Counted from the stretch's first letter, positions 1 through 10,323 are shown. The stretch is DNA of 64,000 nt from Leucobacter sp. L43 (GCF_016597785.1 NZ_JAENJG010000001.1:992001-1056000); one strand, 5' to 3'. Translations and numbers: made by a program. The notes: generated by a model not told the origin, from the letters alone.

Positions 1-208
1 AGGTCACGCTCACGAGCGGCCGCTCCGACTCGGTGTCCACCTGGTCCTGCTGCTGCGACTGGACGGCGATGCCCGCCTGCCACTGCGCGAGCGCTGCGAA
101 CGCGACGGCGACGCCGAGCGCCAGCAGGAGGGCGAGGATCCAGCTCGGCCGACGCATCACCTGGGCGAGCGTCGGCTCACCCAGGTATTCCAGCTTGCGC
201 GAAGACAC
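1..208 (-). CDS. SURF1 family protein, partial (N-terminus only)
   Basis: The 3' end of this gene lies beyond the window; 69 codons from a GTG start are visible. The protein begins with a short basic region, then one hydrophobic segment (about residues 20-43, rich in Leu, Ala and Val) ending in an AQWQAG motif. This resembles the first transmembrane helix and the WQ signature of SURF1 proteins, which help assemble cytochrome c oxidase in the membrane. It starts 10 nt after the guaB3 stop, so it is probably the second gene of that transcript. The SURF1 call rests on a short N-terminus, so it is moderate. Confidence 0.6.
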   Translation of the reverse strand, partial: MSSRKLEYLGEPTLAQVMRRPSWILALLLALGVAVAFAALAQWQAGIAVQSQQQDQVDTESERPLVSVT

Positions 209-218
209 GGTGCGGGGC

Positions 219-1340
219 TTAGCGCTCGGCGTAGACGACGCCGACGCGCTGGAACTCCTTGAGCTCCGAATACCCGGTCGTCGCCATCGCGCGGCGCAGT
301 GCGCCGATCAGGTTCGCACTGCCGTCGGCCACGTTCGCCGGGCCGTTCACGATCTGGGCGAGCGGCGCGACCGAACCGACCTGCACCCGCTTGCCGCGCG
401 GGAGGTCCTCGTGGTGCGCCTCCTGACCCCAGTGCCATCCGCGACCGGGTGCGTCAGACGCCTTCGCGAGCGTGCTCCCCAGCATCACCGCATCGGCGCC
501 GCAGGCGATCGCCTTGATCAGGTCTCCGGAGGTGCCGAGGCCGCCGTCGGCGATGACGTGCACGTAGCGGCCGCCCGACTCGTCGAGGTAGTCGGAGCGC
601 GCACCGGCGACATCGGCGATCGCGCTCGCCATCGGTGCGCGAATGCCCAGTGTGGCGCGCGTCGTCGACGACGCTCCCCCGCCGAAGCCGACGAGCACGC
701 CGGCCGCACCCGTGCGCATGAGGTGCAGCGCCGACTGGTACGTCGCGGCCCCTCCCACGATGACGGGAACGTCGAGCTCGTAGATGAACTGCTTCAGGTT
801 GAGGGGTTCGCGGCCCTCCTGCGAGACGTGCTCCGCCGAGACGGTGTTCCCGCGGATCACGAAGAGGTCGACGCCAGCGTTCACGACGGTCTCCGTGAAC
901 TGAGCCGTGCGGTGCGGTGACAGCGCACCGGCGACCGTGACCCCGGCGTCGCGGATCTCGCCGAGCCGCGCGGTGATGAGCTCTGCTTGGATCGGAGCCG
1001 CGTACAGCTCGCGCATCCGCGCCACCGCCGCGAGTTCGTCGTCGATGGTCGCGAGTTCCGCGAGGAGCGGCTCGGGATCCTCGTGACGCGTCCACAGACC
1101 CTCGAGGTTGAGGACGCCGAGACCGCCGAGCTCGCCGAGCGCGATGGCCGCGGCGGGAGACATGACGGAGTCCATCGGAGCGCCGAGCACCGGGATGTCG
1201 AATTGGAAGGCGTCGATCGACCACGCGGTCGAGACGAGCTCCGGGTCGCGGGTGCGCCGCGTCGGCACGATGCCGATCTCGTCGAAGGTGTACACGCGCC
1301 GTGCACGCTTACCGCGGCCGATCTCGATCTCGTTACTCAC
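219..1340 (-). CDS. guaB3: GuaB3 family IMP dehydrogenase-related protein
   Basis: A 373-aa TIM-barrel protein of the IMPDH/GMP reductase superfamily without CBS domains, the usual size for actinobacterial GuaB3. It has the GAPMDSV motif near residue 54 and a phosphate-binding segment IADGGLGTSGD near 263-273. Where IMPDH has the catalytic-cysteine loop (SICTTR), this protein has SSTTR at 224-228, so the nucleophilic Cys is replaced by Ser. Its reaction is therefore uncertain. The GTG start lies 6 nt after a TAGACT box, which suggests a leaderless mRNA. True IMPDH (guaB) is the next gene upstream on the same strand, separated by a hairpin terminator. Confidence 0.88.
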   Translation of the reverse strand: MSNEIEIGRGKRARRVYTFDEIGIVPTRRTRDPELVSTAWSIDAFQFDIPVLGAPMDSVMSPAAAIALGELGGLGVLNLEGLWTRHEDPEPLLAELATIDDELAAVARMRELYAAPIQAELITARLGEIRDAGVTVAGALSPHRTAQFTETVVNAGVDLFVIRGNTVSAEHVSQEGREPLNLKQFIYELDVPVIVGGAATYQSALHLMRTGAAGVLVGFGGGASSTTRATLGIRAPMASAIADVAGARSDYLDESGGRYVHVIADGGLGTSGDLIKAIACGADAVMLGSTLAKASDAPGRGWHWGQEAHHEDLPRGKRVQVGSVAPLAQIVNGPANVADGSANLIGALRRAMATTGYSELKEFQRVGVVYAER

Positions 1341-1346
1341 CCGCCC

Positions 1347-1352
1347 AGTCTA
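1347..1352 (-). promoter_or_regulatory. -10 box of guaB3, leaderless type
   Basis: On the minus strand TAGACT is followed by 6 nt and then the GTG start of guaB3. Transcription would start at or next to the start codon. There is no Shine-Dalgarno sequence. The call is based on the TANNNT pattern and on the same spacing at about nine other genes here. Confidence 0.5.
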
Positions 1353-1452
1353 TCTGGCGGCGGCTGAGCATGCCGAGCGCGCGGGCCGCGTCTGCCTGCT
1401 GCCGGAGCCGGGCGAGGTGCATTCTGCGGCCGGGACGTGCCCTGCACACGCA

Positions 1453-1486
1453 GAAGGGCCCGGATCGAAACCGACCCGGGCCCTTC
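1453..1486 (-). terminator. Hairpin terminator after guaB
   Basis: Perfect 11-bp GC-rich inverted repeat (GAAGGGCCCGG / CCGGGCCCTTC) with a 12-nt loop, starting 12 nt after the guaB stop. No clear U-tract follows on the minus strand, which is common for actinobacterial terminators. Confidence 0.65.
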
Positions 1487-1498
1487 GCCGTGCACGTC

Positions 1499-3076
<1,578 letters not shown>

Positions 3077-4000
3077 TCAGTCTAGGGGAATCGGGGCCGT
3101 GTTGACCTGCGCCGTCGGCGAACGCCGGAGTTGCAGCACCATGTCGACGATCAGGATCACGAGCGCGATCCAGACGCCGATGAAGCCGATCCAGCGTCCC
3201 GTCGTGATCTCCTCCTGCGAGACGAATGCACCGTAGAAGAATCCGAGGATCGGCGTCAGGAACTGCAGGAATCCGATGTGCGCGAGCGGCAATCGTCGGG
3301 TGGCTTCGCCGAACAGGATCAGCGGGATGGCGGTCACGATGCCGCTGAACAGCACCAGCGTGGTGATGCCGGTGCCGAACGTGAAGGCCGTCAACCCGGA
3401 GGTCGCCGCGATCAGGCCGAGCTGCACCGCGGCGACCGGAAGCGTGGCGAAGGTCTCGATCGTGAGCCCGGTGATGCCGTCCACCGTTTCGCCCGCGTGC
3501 TTGTGCACGGCCCCGTAGAGACCGAAGGAGAGCGCGATGCCGAGGGCGATCCAAGGGAAGGAGCCGTACGCGATTGCTGCGATCAGCACGCTGACGCCCG
3601 CGATCATCACCGCGATCCACTGCAGGCGGCTGAGGCGTTCCTTGCGGAACACGACTCCGATGAGAATGGTGAACAGCGGATTGATGAAGTAGCCGAGCGA
3701 CGTCTCGAGCACATGGCCGGTCATGACGCCGATGATGAAGATCTGCCAGTTCGCATACAGGAAGAGCGCGGAGAGCGCGAACCATCCGAGCAGTCTGGGA
3801 GTGCGCAGGATCACCGCGACTCGCTGCCACCGCCGTGTGACGGTGACGAGCAGTACGCAGAAGATCAGCGTGGTCGCGACCCGCCAGGGCACGACCTCGA
3901 GGGGGCCGACCATCGCGATGAGTCCGAAGTAGAAGGGGAACGCGCCCCACCAGAGATATGCGCCGAGACCGAATCCGAGTCCCGCACGTGTCCGCTGCAT
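3077..4000 (-). CDS. rarD: RarD-type EamA family membrane transporter
   Basis: A 307-aa integral membrane protein with about ten hydrophobic helices in two EamA repeats. It begins with the AYLWWGAFPFYF-type segment typical of RarD, and the conserved middle contains GYFINPLFTILIGV. RarD proteins belong to the drug/metabolite transporter superfamily; the substrate is unknown (the name comes from a chloramphenicol-sensitivity phenotype). The ATG lies 6 nt after a TAGACT box with no Shine-Dalgarno sequence, so a leaderless mRNA is likely. A strong hairpin separates it from groES upstream. Confidence 0.88.
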   Translation of the reverse strand: MQRTRAGLGFGLGAYLWWGAFPFYFGLIAMVGPLEVVPWRVATTLIFCVLLVTVTRRWQRVAVILRTPRLLGWFALSALFLYANWQIFIIGVMTGHVLETSLGYFINPLFTILIGVVFRKERLSRLQWIAVMIAGVSVLIAAIAYGSFPWIALGIALSFGLYGAVHKHAGETVDGITGLTIETFATLPVAAVQLGLIAATSGLTAFTFGTGITTLVLFSGIVTAIPLILFGEATRRLPLAHIGFLQFLTPILGFFYGAFVSQEEITTGRWIGFIGVWIALVILIVDMVLQLRRSPTAQVNTAPIPLD

Positions 4001-4006
4001 CGAAGC

Positions 4007-4012
4007 AGTCTA
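4007..4012 (-). promoter_or_regulatory. -10 box of rarD, leaderless type
   Basis: TAGACT on the minus strand, then 6 nt, then the ATG of rarD. It has the same sequence and spacing as the guaB3 box. Confidence 0.5.
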
Positions 4013-4036
4013 CTCCCGACGCACCCCCGGGTACGA

Positions 4037-4076
4037 CAGCGGCCCCGCCGATCCCGGAGGATCGGCGGGGCCGCTG
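4037..4076 (-). terminator. Strong hairpin terminator after groES
   Basis: Perfect 18-bp inverted repeat (CAGCGGCCCCGCCGATCC and its complement) with a 4-nt loop, 14 nt after the groES stop. It shows that groES is transcribed alone. Confidence 0.85.
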
Positions 4077-4090
4077 CGGAAGCGCCGCTG

Positions 4091-4387
4091 TTAGCGGGTG
4101 ACGACGGCGAGGATGTCGCGAGCGGAGAGGACGAGGTAGTCCTCACCACCGACCTTGACCTCGGTGCCGCCGAACTTCGAGTAGATCACGATGTCGCCGG
4201 TGGCGACGTCGAGCGGGATACGGGTGCCCGAGTCGGAGACTCGACCGGGACCCACCGCGACAACTTCGCCCTCCTGGGGCTTTTCCTTGGCGCTATCGGG
4301 GATCACGAGACCGGAAGCGGTGGTCTGCTCTGCCTCGACCTGCTTGATAACGATACGATCCTCGAGCGGCTTGATGGCGACCGACAC
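4091..4387 (-). CDS. groES: Co-chaperonin GroES (Cpn10)
   Basis: A 98-aa protein with [12 protein letters not shown] at the start, the mobile-loop region [19 protein letters not shown] and the [15 protein letters not shown] roof/C-terminal segment. It forms the heptameric lid of the GroEL folding chamber in the cytoplasm. The GTG start is chosen because AGAGG lies 6 nt upstream and the family starts here; the longer upstream frame has no similarity. No groEL is adjacent: the gene is bounded downstream by a terminator and upstream by a CIRCE operator. Confidence 0.97.
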   Translation of the reverse strand: MSVAIKPLEDRIVIKQVEAEQTTASGLVIPDSAKEKPQEGEVVAVGPGRVSDSGTRIPLDVATGDIVIYSKFGGTEVKVGGEDYLVLSARDILAVVTR

Positions 4388-4466
4388 GGTTGACCTCTTT
4401 CCAATGTCTGAAGTGTTTCCGCGCCCGCCCCATGCGAGCGCGTCTACCCAGAGTCTATGGCTCCCG

Positions 4467-4493
4467 TTGGCACTCGTGCAAGGGGAGTGCCAG
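4467..4493 (-). promoter_or_regulatory. CIRCE operator (HrcA-binding site) upstream of groES
   Basis: TTGGCACTC, 9 nt, GAGTGCCAG. This matches the CIRCE consensus TTAGCACTC-N9-GAGTGCTAA in arm length, spacer length and core; 8 of 9 arm positions pair. It lies 79 bp before the groES start. The known role is binding of the repressor HrcA, released on heat shock; hrcA itself is not in the window. Confidence 0.9.
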
Positions 4494-4622
4494 CGTCGCG
4501 GCACGGAATCGCCGACAGCGAACAGTGCGCCGTGCCTAGAATGGAATCACGCCCTGGACTGGCATCGCCAGCGGGTCCGCGGCTCGCACCCGCTTGATTC
4601 GACGCCAACCGATGGAGGAGCA

Positions 4623-5102
4623 ATGTCCACGCCTCAGTACCCCGAGCAGCCCACCACTCCCCTGCCGCACCTGGACCAGGACGCGACCCCGGGCCAGCAG
4701 GGCCAGACCCCGCCCCAGACGAGCGCTCCGCAGCCCCCCGCGTACCAGCCGCCGCAGAGCTACAGCTCGCAGGCGTACGGCTCGCAGGGGTACGGATCGC
4801 GGTCGACGGCGCCCATCCCGACGGGGACCACCCTCGACAAGACGAACACGTTCGCGTTCCTCTCGATCATCTTCGCATTCCTGAGCCCCGTCGCCGGAAT
4901 CGTCTTCGGGCACATGGGGCTCAGCCAGATCAAGCGCACGGGTGATTCGGGCCGCGGCATCGCGCTGACCGGGCTCATCATCAGCTACGCCTACTTCGTG
5001 CTGCTCGCACTCTTCATCGTCGTGTACATCGGCTTCCTCTTCACCATCTTCGCGGCTCTGGGAAGCTCGCTGTCAGGTTTCGATTCCTACTCCTCGTACT
5101 GA
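4623..5102 (+). CDS. DUF4190-like small membrane protein
   Basis: A 159-aa protein with a Pro/Gln/Ser/Tyr-rich, probably disordered N-terminus (residues 1-75) followed by two hydrophobic helices linked by GHMGLSQIKRTGDSGRG, a DUF4190-type signature. Function is unknown. The ATG is chosen because GGAGGA lies a few nt upstream. A TAGAAT -10-like box at 4537-4542 would give a leader of about 75 nt. The stop is one base before the ATG of the methyltransferase gene, so the two are probably cotranscribed. A second member of this family is at 6460-6975. Confidence 0.75.
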   Translation: MSTPQYPEQPTTPLPHLDQDATPGQQGQTPPQTSAPQPPAYQPPQSYSSQAYGSQGYGSRSTAPIPTGTTLDKTNTFAFLSIIFAFLSPVAGIVFGHMGLSQIKRTGDSGRGIALTGLIISYAYFVLLALFIVVYIGFLFTIFAALGSSLSGFDSYSSY

Positions 5103-5103
5103 C

Positions 5104-6381
5104 ATGACTGATGCGCCGAGCGCATCGGGGCGGCCTCGGAGCATGGCTCCGGGGCCGCCCCCATTCGTCGAGCCCCCGCCCGGTTGGGAGTTCCTCCTCA
5201 CCGATCAGGGTCTCGCCGCTCTCGCCGAGGCGACCCTCGAACTCGAGAGCGGCGCCGCACCGGACGCGGTCAATCGCCGCCTGAGGACGCTCGGGCGAGC
5301 GCCCGAGGAAGCAGCTGCCCTCCTCACGCAGGCGCAGTTGCGCGAACGGGCGCGTGCGAAGTTCGGTCCCCTCGCGAGCGAACTGCTGTTCACTCCGGCT
5401 GGGCTGGAGCAGGCGAGCAGGATCTCGGTGTCGCGCGGACATGCGGCCCGGTTCAGCGACGCCGGATGCGAACGGGTGGCCGACCTCGGCTGCGGCATCG
5501 GCACGGAATCGATCGCGATGCTCGAGCATGGCATCGCTCCCGAGGCTGTGGAACTGGATGGGTTCACCGCTCGACTCGCCGAGCACAACCTCGCGACCGT
5601 CGCCGCCCGGCGCGGGAGCCGCGCCCCTCGCGTGCGCACGGCCGACGCCGTCGATGTCGACCTCTCGGGAATCGACGGAGCGTTCCTCGATCCCGCGCGG
5701 CGCACCGCTGGACACCGCGAGACCCGTCGCCTCTCCTCCCCCGACGACTATTCGCCGTCGCTCGATTTCGCCTTCGGCATCGGATCTCGGATGCCGACGG
5801 GCGTCAAACTGGGTCCGGGCCTCGATCGAGACCTCATTCCAGGAGAGGCAGAGGCCCAGTGGGTCTCCGTCGACGGGCATGTCGTCGAGACCGCGCTCTG
5901 GTTCGGCGCGCTCGCGAGACCAGGGATCGCTCGCGCGGCACTGGTGCACCGGGGCGGCGAGATTCACGAGATGACGGCGTCTGGCGATGCTCCCGATGTC
6001 GACGTCCGTTCGATGGGCGAGTATCTCTACGAGCCCGATGGGGCCGTGATTCGCGCGCGTCTCATCGGTGCGCTTGCAGAGCATCTGGGTGCTGGCATGA
6101 TGAGCGCCGGCATCGCGTATCTCACCGGAGACGAACTGGTCGCAACGCCGTTCGCGCAGACCTTCCGCCTGCTCGAACGGCTGCCCGTCAAGGAGAAGGC
6201 TCTGCGAAGGGCGCTCGCCGCGCGGGGCATCGGCACGCTCGAGATCAAGAAGCGCGGCGCCGACGTCGATCCCGCGGCCTTGCGCGCGCGACTGCGCCTG
6301 CGCGGAGCGGAGCACGCCACCCTGCTGCTCACGCGTGATGAGACCGGAAAGCACTGCGCGCTCCTCGCGGAGCGCTGCTGA
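5104..6381 (+). CDS. Class I SAM-dependent methyltransferase with THUMP-like domain
   Basis: A 425-aa protein. Residues 127-135 (DLGCGIGTE) are a class I methyltransferase motif I that binds S-adenosylmethionine; an acidic residue follows in VELDGF. The C-terminal 90 residues (GIGTLEIKKRGADVDP to the end) match the THUMP-like domain that follows this methyltransferase in actinobacteria, suggesting an RNA substrate, but the target is not known. It starts 1 nt after the upstream stop without an evident ribosome-binding site of its own, so translational coupling is likely. A hairpin follows the stop. Confidence 0.8.
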   Translation: MTDAPSASGRPRSMAPGPPPFVEPPPGWEFLLTDQGLAALAEATLELESGAAPDAVNRRLRTLGRAPEEAAALLTQAQLRERARAKFGPLASELLFTPAGLEQASRISVSRGHAARFSDAGCERVADLGCGIGTESIAMLEHGIAPEAVELDGFTARLAEHNLATVAARRGSRAPRVRTADAVDVDLSGIDGAFLDPARRTAGHRETRRLSSPDDYSPSLDFAFGIGSRMPTGVKLGPGLDRDLIPGEAEAQWVSVDGHVVETALWFGALARPGIARAALVHRGGEIHEMTASGDAPDVDVRSMGEYLYEPDGAVIRARLIGALAEHLGAGMMSAGIAYLTGDELVATPFAQTFRLLERLPVKEKALRRALAARGIGTLEIKKRGADVDPAALRARLRLRGAEHATLLLTRDETGKHCALLAERC

Positions 6382-6399
6382 CGCCGACGATGAACGAGA

Positions 6400-6431
6400 G
6401 TGGGCCCGAGAGTCGTAACTCCCCGGCCCAC
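6400..6431. terminator. Candidate bidirectional terminator between convergent genes
   Basis: GTGGGCC and GGCCCAC arms (7 bp) enclose an 18-nt loop, halfway between the stops of the methyltransferase (+) and the DUF4190 gene (-). Confidence 0.5.
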
Positions 6432-6459
6432 CGCTCCGGCTTCGGTGATCTGTCGTCGA

Positions 6460-6975
6460 TCAGTAGTCGATGCTCGAGCAGGAAACCGTCTGCCCTGCGA
6501 TCTCGACGGTCTCCGCGCCCGACTGGCAGGCTTCGATGGCCTCCTGAGCATCATCCATCGTGCCGCCGAGCAGGCTAAGTCCAACAAAGAAGAGGATCGT
6601 CACGATGATGCCGACGACTGCGGCCACGGCGCCGGTGATAACGCCGGTGAGTGCGAGACCCTTCGGCTGTGCCTTTCGCAGTGCCAGGATTCCCAGCACG
6701 AGTGCGATGATGCCGCCCACTGCACCGGCTACGGGTACCCAGCAGAAGATGAGACTCGCGATTCCAAGGATGAGCGCGGTCAGCGCGAGCCCCTTCGGCT
6801 GAGCAGGACCGCCCGAGTATGCCGGAGCGCCGGGGTTCGTCGCTGCGGGTTCGTACGCCGGAGCGCTCGGCGCGGTGTGCGCGTTCGGAGTGTGCGCGTT
6901 CGGGGTGCCGGACGGCGCGGGCGGGGGCGGAACCGGGTTCGAATTGCGGTCGTTGCCTGGCAGATTGTCGGACAT
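6460..6975 (-). CDS. DUF4190-like membrane protein
   Basis: A 171-aa protein. The N-terminus (about 65 residues) is Pro/Asn/Ala-rich and contains repeats such as TPNAHTPNAHT. Two or three hydrophobic helices follow, with a GILALRKAQPKGLALTG linker typical of DUF4190; a short tail ends in SCSSIDY. Function unknown. The ATG is chosen because GAAGGAGA lies just upstream; the longer frame adds 14 residues without similarity. A TATCTT -10-like element lies about 55 nt upstream. It converges on the methyltransferase gene. Confidence 0.72.
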   Translation of the reverse strand: MSDNLPGNDRNSNPVPPPPAPSGTPNAHTPNAHTAPSAPAYEPAATNPGAPAYSGGPAQPKGLALTALILGIASLIFCWVPVAGAVGGIIALVLGILALRKAQPKGLALTGVITGAVAAVVGIIVTILFFVGLSLLGGTMDDAQEAIEACQSGAETVEIAGQTVSCSSIDY

Positions 6976-7101
6976 GATTCTCCTTCGATCAAACGTCGAT
7001 GAGGCGCATTCCCCCATTCTTCCTTCAAAGATAACGTTCAGCTTCAGCGAATGGCGAGTTTTCTCCCGGACCTGAAGCGGCCTTGACAGGCGGCTTCTCC
7101 G

Positions 7102-8184
7102 TCAGAGCACCTGCACCTGCTGCACCGGGAGCGTCGAGTCGGCTCCGAAGGAGAGCCCGGACGGCTCATGCCCGCCGGCTACGAGCTGAGCGCCGAGGGA
7201 GGCGATCATCGCGCCGTTGTCGGTGCAGAGCGACAACGGCGGAACGCGCAGTTCGATCCCGGCCGTCGCAGCTCGCTCCGTCGCCAGCTCGCGGACGCGC
7301 GCGTTGGCGACGACACCCCCGCCGAGCAAGAGGCGCGGCACCCCGAGGTCGCGGCAGGCCGCGACCGCCTTCGTCAGCAGCACGTCGGCGACGGCCTCCC
7401 GGAAACTGGCCGCCACGTCCGCCACCGGCACCGATTCCCCGGCCGCCACGCGCTTCTCGACCCATCGCGCGACCGATGTCTTCAGTCCCGAGAACGAGAA
7501 ATCGTAGCGGTGACGCTCCAGATCCTTCGGCAGCGTGAGGCCGCGCGGGAAGCGAATCGCGTGGGGATCACCCGTCGCAGCGACCCGGTCGATCTCGGGG
7601 CCTCCCGGGTACGGCAGACCGAGCAGGCGTGCGACCTTGTCGAACGCCTCACCTGCGGCATCGTCGATCGTCTCGCCGAGCATCTCGACGTCGGACACGA
7701 GATCGCGCACGAGCAGCAGCGAGGTGTGGCCCCCGGAGACGAGCAGGGCGATCGTCGGAAGCTCGAGCTCGCCGACGGCGCCCACGGCTCCGCGCAGTCC
7801 GTCGCCGTGCAGCAGGTCGGCGCCGACGTGGCCGACCAGGTGGTTCACCGCGTACAGCGGCTTGTCGAGCGCCACCGCCAGAGCTTTCGCAGCTGAGACT
7901 CCCACCATCAGGGCGCCCGCGAGCCCCGGGCCCGAGGTGACCGCGATGGCGTCGAGCTCTTCGAGCGCAACGCCGGCATCCGTCAGGGCGCGCTCGATCG
8001 TCGGGGTCATCGCTTCGAGGTGCGCTCGCGCAGCGACCTCCGGAACGACGCCGCCGTATCTCGCGTGCTCGTCCATGGACGAGGCGATCGCATTGGCGAG
8101 CAGCGTGCGCCCGCGCACGATGCCCACACCGGTCTCATCGCAACTCGTCTCGATGCCGAGAACGAGCGGGTCCGTGCTCGTCAT
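7102..8184 (-). CDS. tsaD: tRNA N6-adenosine threonylcarbamoyltransferase TsaD
   Basis: A 360-aa ASKHA-fold protein and the catalytic subunit of the t6A machinery, which attaches threonylcarbamoyl to A37 of ANN-decoding tRNAs. It opens with [13 protein letters not shown], carries the metal-binding NHLVGH motif, [10 protein letters not shown] and the DFSFSGLKT segment, and ends in a conserved [11 protein letters not shown] to DNGAMIA region. The ATG overlaps the rimI stop by 4 bp (ATGA), which fixes the start; the longer open frame upstream is rimI read out of frame. It is the last gene of the glmS-acpS-tsaEB-rimI-tsaD series. Confidence 0.97.
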   Translation of the reverse strand: MTSTDPLVLGIETSCDETGVGIVRGRTLLANAIASSMDEHARYGGVVPEVAARAHLEAMTPTIERALTDAGVALEELDAIAVTSGPGLAGALMVGVSAAKALAVALDKPLYAVNHLVGHVGADLLHGDGLRGAVGAVGELELPTIALLVSGGHTSLLLVRDLVSDVEMLGETIDDAAGEAFDKVARLLGLPYPGGPEIDRVAATGDPHAIRFPRGLTLPKDLERHRYDFSFSGLKTSVARWVEKRVAAGESVPVADVAASFREAVADVLLTKAVAACRDLGVPRLLLGGGVVANARVRELATERAATAGIELRVPPLSLCTDNGAMIASLGAQLVAGGHEPSGLSFGADSTLPVQQVQVL

Positions 8185-8699
8185 GCCTGATCCTCCATCG
8201 CCCGTCCGCTCCGTGTGCGCCCGCCCATCGCGAGCCGCATCACAATGGCATCGACGCCTTCGGGTTGGTAGTACCGCGGTCGCGTGCCGATCCCTTCGAA
8301 TCCGAGGCTCTCGTAGAGCTTCTGCGCCACCGGGTTGTCGGCGCGCACCTCCAGAAACACCTCGTTCACCCCGCGCGCTTCGGCCCCGTCGAGCAGCGCA
8401 TCGATGAGACGACGGCCCTGCCCGGTCCCGCGCACGTCCGGATGCACGGCAATGGTCTGAATATCCGCTTCCGCTCCGAGCGCCAGCATGCCGGCGTACC
8501 CCAGCACCCGACCGCGCGCGTCGACGAGCACACGGTAGTCGCGGTGGTCGCCGACGAGCTCTTCGCGCATCATCGAGCGGCTCCAGGCTTCGGCGCCGAA
8601 CACGGATGTCTCGAGCGACCAGACGGCGTCGAGGTCGTCCAGAGTCGCGCTGCGCAGCACCGGGCCGGCGTCCGCCGGGCTCGTACCGAGGGCGCTCAT
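8181..8699 (-). CDS. rimI: [Ribosomal protein S18]-alanine N-acetyltransferase RimI
   Basis: A 172-aa GNAT-fold acetyltransferase. The acetyl-CoA loop [10 protein letters not shown] and the downstream [18 protein letters not shown] segment are classic RimI features; in E. coli it acetylates the N-terminus of S18. It lies between tsaB and tsaD with 4-bp ATGA overlaps on both sides, the normal bacterial tsaB-rimI-tsaD order. Actinobacterial RimI may have other substrates; that is not visible here. Confidence 0.93.
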   Translation of the reverse strand: MSALGTSPADAGPVLRSATLDDLDAVWSLETSVFGAEAWSRSMMREELVGDHRDYRVLVDARGRVLGYAGMLALGAEADIQTIAVHPDVRGTGQGRRLIDALLDGAEARGVNEVFLEVRADNPVAQKLYESLGFEGIGTRPRYYQPEGVDAIVMRLAMGGRTRSGRAMEDQA

Positions 8700-9340
8700 G
8701 TCGAGACCCGCTTCGGCGCAGACGGTTGCGCGACATCGGGGGCCCGGAGGTAGAGCGCACGGTCGTCGTCGAACGGACGGTTCGACGCGAGGCGGCGGGC
8801 CGCCACCCGCACGAGCGAGGCTGCTGGAATGCGCTCGGGCCAGATGTCGCCCGGACGCTCGACGTATTCGGCACGGGTCAGCAGAGACGGACCTGCGGTG
8901 GCGACGGGCAGTCCGGCCTCGTCGAGCGCGGAGAACTCCGTCACGAAGAGCTCTCGCCTGCGCGCGTCCTGCACCACGCGCAGGTGCTCGGCAGCGCCCT
9001 GTTCGAACGCGTCGAGCGCGACTGCGGCGTGGCCCTGCACGGGGAGCAGCGGGACGCCTCGCCCCAGCGCGAATGCGTGGGCGGCCGCGATGCCCACCCT
9101 GAGTCCCGTGAACGGGCCCGGCCCGATTCCCGCGACGACTCCCGTCACCCGGGCAGGATGCGTGCCGGTCGCGCGGAACACCTCGTCGAGCAGTCGGCCG
9201 ATGGCCTCGGCGTGCCCCCTGGGGTCATCGCTCACCGCCACGCGGATGCGACCGCTCGCTCCGAGTGCGACGGTCGTACCGATGGCCGTATCGATCGCGA
9301 GCAGCACGTGCTCCCCGAGCTCCGGCGCGTTCACGTTCAT
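8696..9340 (-). CDS. tsaB: t6A biosynthesis protein TsaB
   Basis: A 214-aa ASKHA-fold protein, a non-catalytic partner of TsaD. It has [14 protein letters not shown] at the N-terminus and the signature [13 protein letters not shown]. TsaB bridges TsaD and TsaE during t6A synthesis. The 4-bp overlaps with tsaE upstream and rimI downstream suggest translational coupling of the complex subunits. Confidence 0.95.
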   Translation of the reverse strand: MNVNAPELGEHVLLAIDTAIGTTVALGASGRIRVAVSDDPRGHAEAIGRLLDEVFRATGTHPARVTGVVAGIGPGPFTGLRVGIAAAHAFALGRGVPLLPVQGHAAVALDAFEQGAAEHLRVVQDARRRELFVTEFSALDEAGLPVATAGPSLLTRAEYVERPGDIWPERIPAASLVRVAARRLASNRPFDDDRALYLRAPDVAQPSAPKRVST

Positions 9341-9888
9341 CCCAGCACTCCTCCGGCCCAGCGCGGACCGTACCCGCTGACGGTGATCCGACGCGGTTCG
9401 ATCAGCGTCTGCGACCAGTCTTCCATCTCAGCATGCGCCCCCGCGTTCGGGGCGTTGCCTTCGAACACGGGATCCGGATCGTCGGCCCCGACCGGGCGCT
9501 CGATCACGATCTCGATCCAGTCCGTTCTGGTGTCGACGATGCCGGCGCCCCACTCCGCGACCACAACGGATCCTTCGAAGTCGAGGTCGAGGTCGTCGAG
9601 CTCATCGGGACCGTCGAGTCGATACGCATCGACGTGCACGAGCGGCGCACCCCCGACGAGCGAGGGGTGCGTTCTCGCGAGCACGAAGGTCGGGCTCTGC
9701 ACGGGACCGCGTACTCCGAGCCCTTCGCCGATTCCACGGGTCAACGTCGTCTTCCCCGCGCCGAGCGGGCCGGTGAGGATCACGAGATCGCCTGCGCGCA
9801 GCACCCGTCCGAGTCGCGCGCCGAGCGCTCCCATGGCATCGGGATCGGAGACGTGATGCAGTTCCTCGACGCTCTTCTCAACCGTCAC
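9337..9888 (-). CDS. tsaE: t6A biosynthesis ATPase TsaE
   Basis: A 183-aa P-loop ATPase with Walker A GPLGAGKTTL at residues 40-49, SPTFVLARTH and HVDAYRLDG, the typical TsaE motifs. It regulates the TsaB-TsaD complex. The GTG start overlaps the acpS stop (GTGA), which decides between this and longer frames. The C-terminal 40 residues are an extension with no clear motif. Confidence 0.94.
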   Translation of the reverse strand: MTVEKSVEELHHVSDPDAMGALGARLGRVLRAGDLVILTGPLGAGKTTLTRGIGEGLGVRGPVQSPTFVLARTHPSLVGGAPLVHVDAYRLDGPDELDDLDLDFEGSVVVAEWGAGIVDTRTDWIEIVIERPVGADDPDPVFEGNAPNAGAHAEMEDWSQTLIEPRRITVSGYGPRWAGGVLG

Positions 9889-10256
9889 CGCGTCGCTCCC
9901 GCCGTCCGCCCTTCGACGACGACGAACGCCGTCGCGAATCCCCCGTCGTGCGTCATCGACACGTGCGGCAGTGCGGCGCGCCTGCGTTCGAGCACGGCGA
10001 GCAGCGGTCCCGTTCGCACGAATGCAGGCGCGCGGTCGTCCGCGCGCTCGATCTCCATGTCGTGCCACCCCAGACCATCGGAGCCGCCCAGCGCCTTGAT
10101 GAGCGCCTCCTTCGCGGCGAACCGTGCCGCGAGCGAGCGCACGGGTCGGTCGCGCTCAGCCCCGGTGAAGAGGCGCGCACGCAGCCGCGGCGTACGTTCG
10201 ATGGTGCGCTCGAACCGAGCGATTTCGACGGTGTCGACGCCGATTCCGAGTATCAT
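9885..10256 (-). CDS. acpS: Holo-[acyl-carrier-protein] synthase
   Basis: A 123-aa phosphopantetheinyl transferase that moves 4'-phosphopantetheine from CoA to acyl carrier protein. The metal-binding Asp is in GIGVDTVEI and the catalytic Glu in RFAAKEALIKAL. The length is typical of trimeric AcpS. The ATG is preceded by an in-frame GTG that could be used instead. It sits 67 bp after glmS and overlaps tsaE by 4 bp. Confidence 0.95.
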   Translation of the reverse strand: MILGIGVDTVEIARFERTIERTPRLRARLFTGAERDRPVRSLAARFAAKEALIKALGGSDGLGWHDMEIERADDRAPAFVRTGPLLAVLERRRAALPHVSMTHDGGFATAFVVVEGRTAGATR

Positions 10257-10323
10257 CACGCTCCTCACACGTCGAAGCTCTCCGGCCCCGGCGCCCCCTG
10301 CTTCGCCCTGCTCGTCCGATCGT

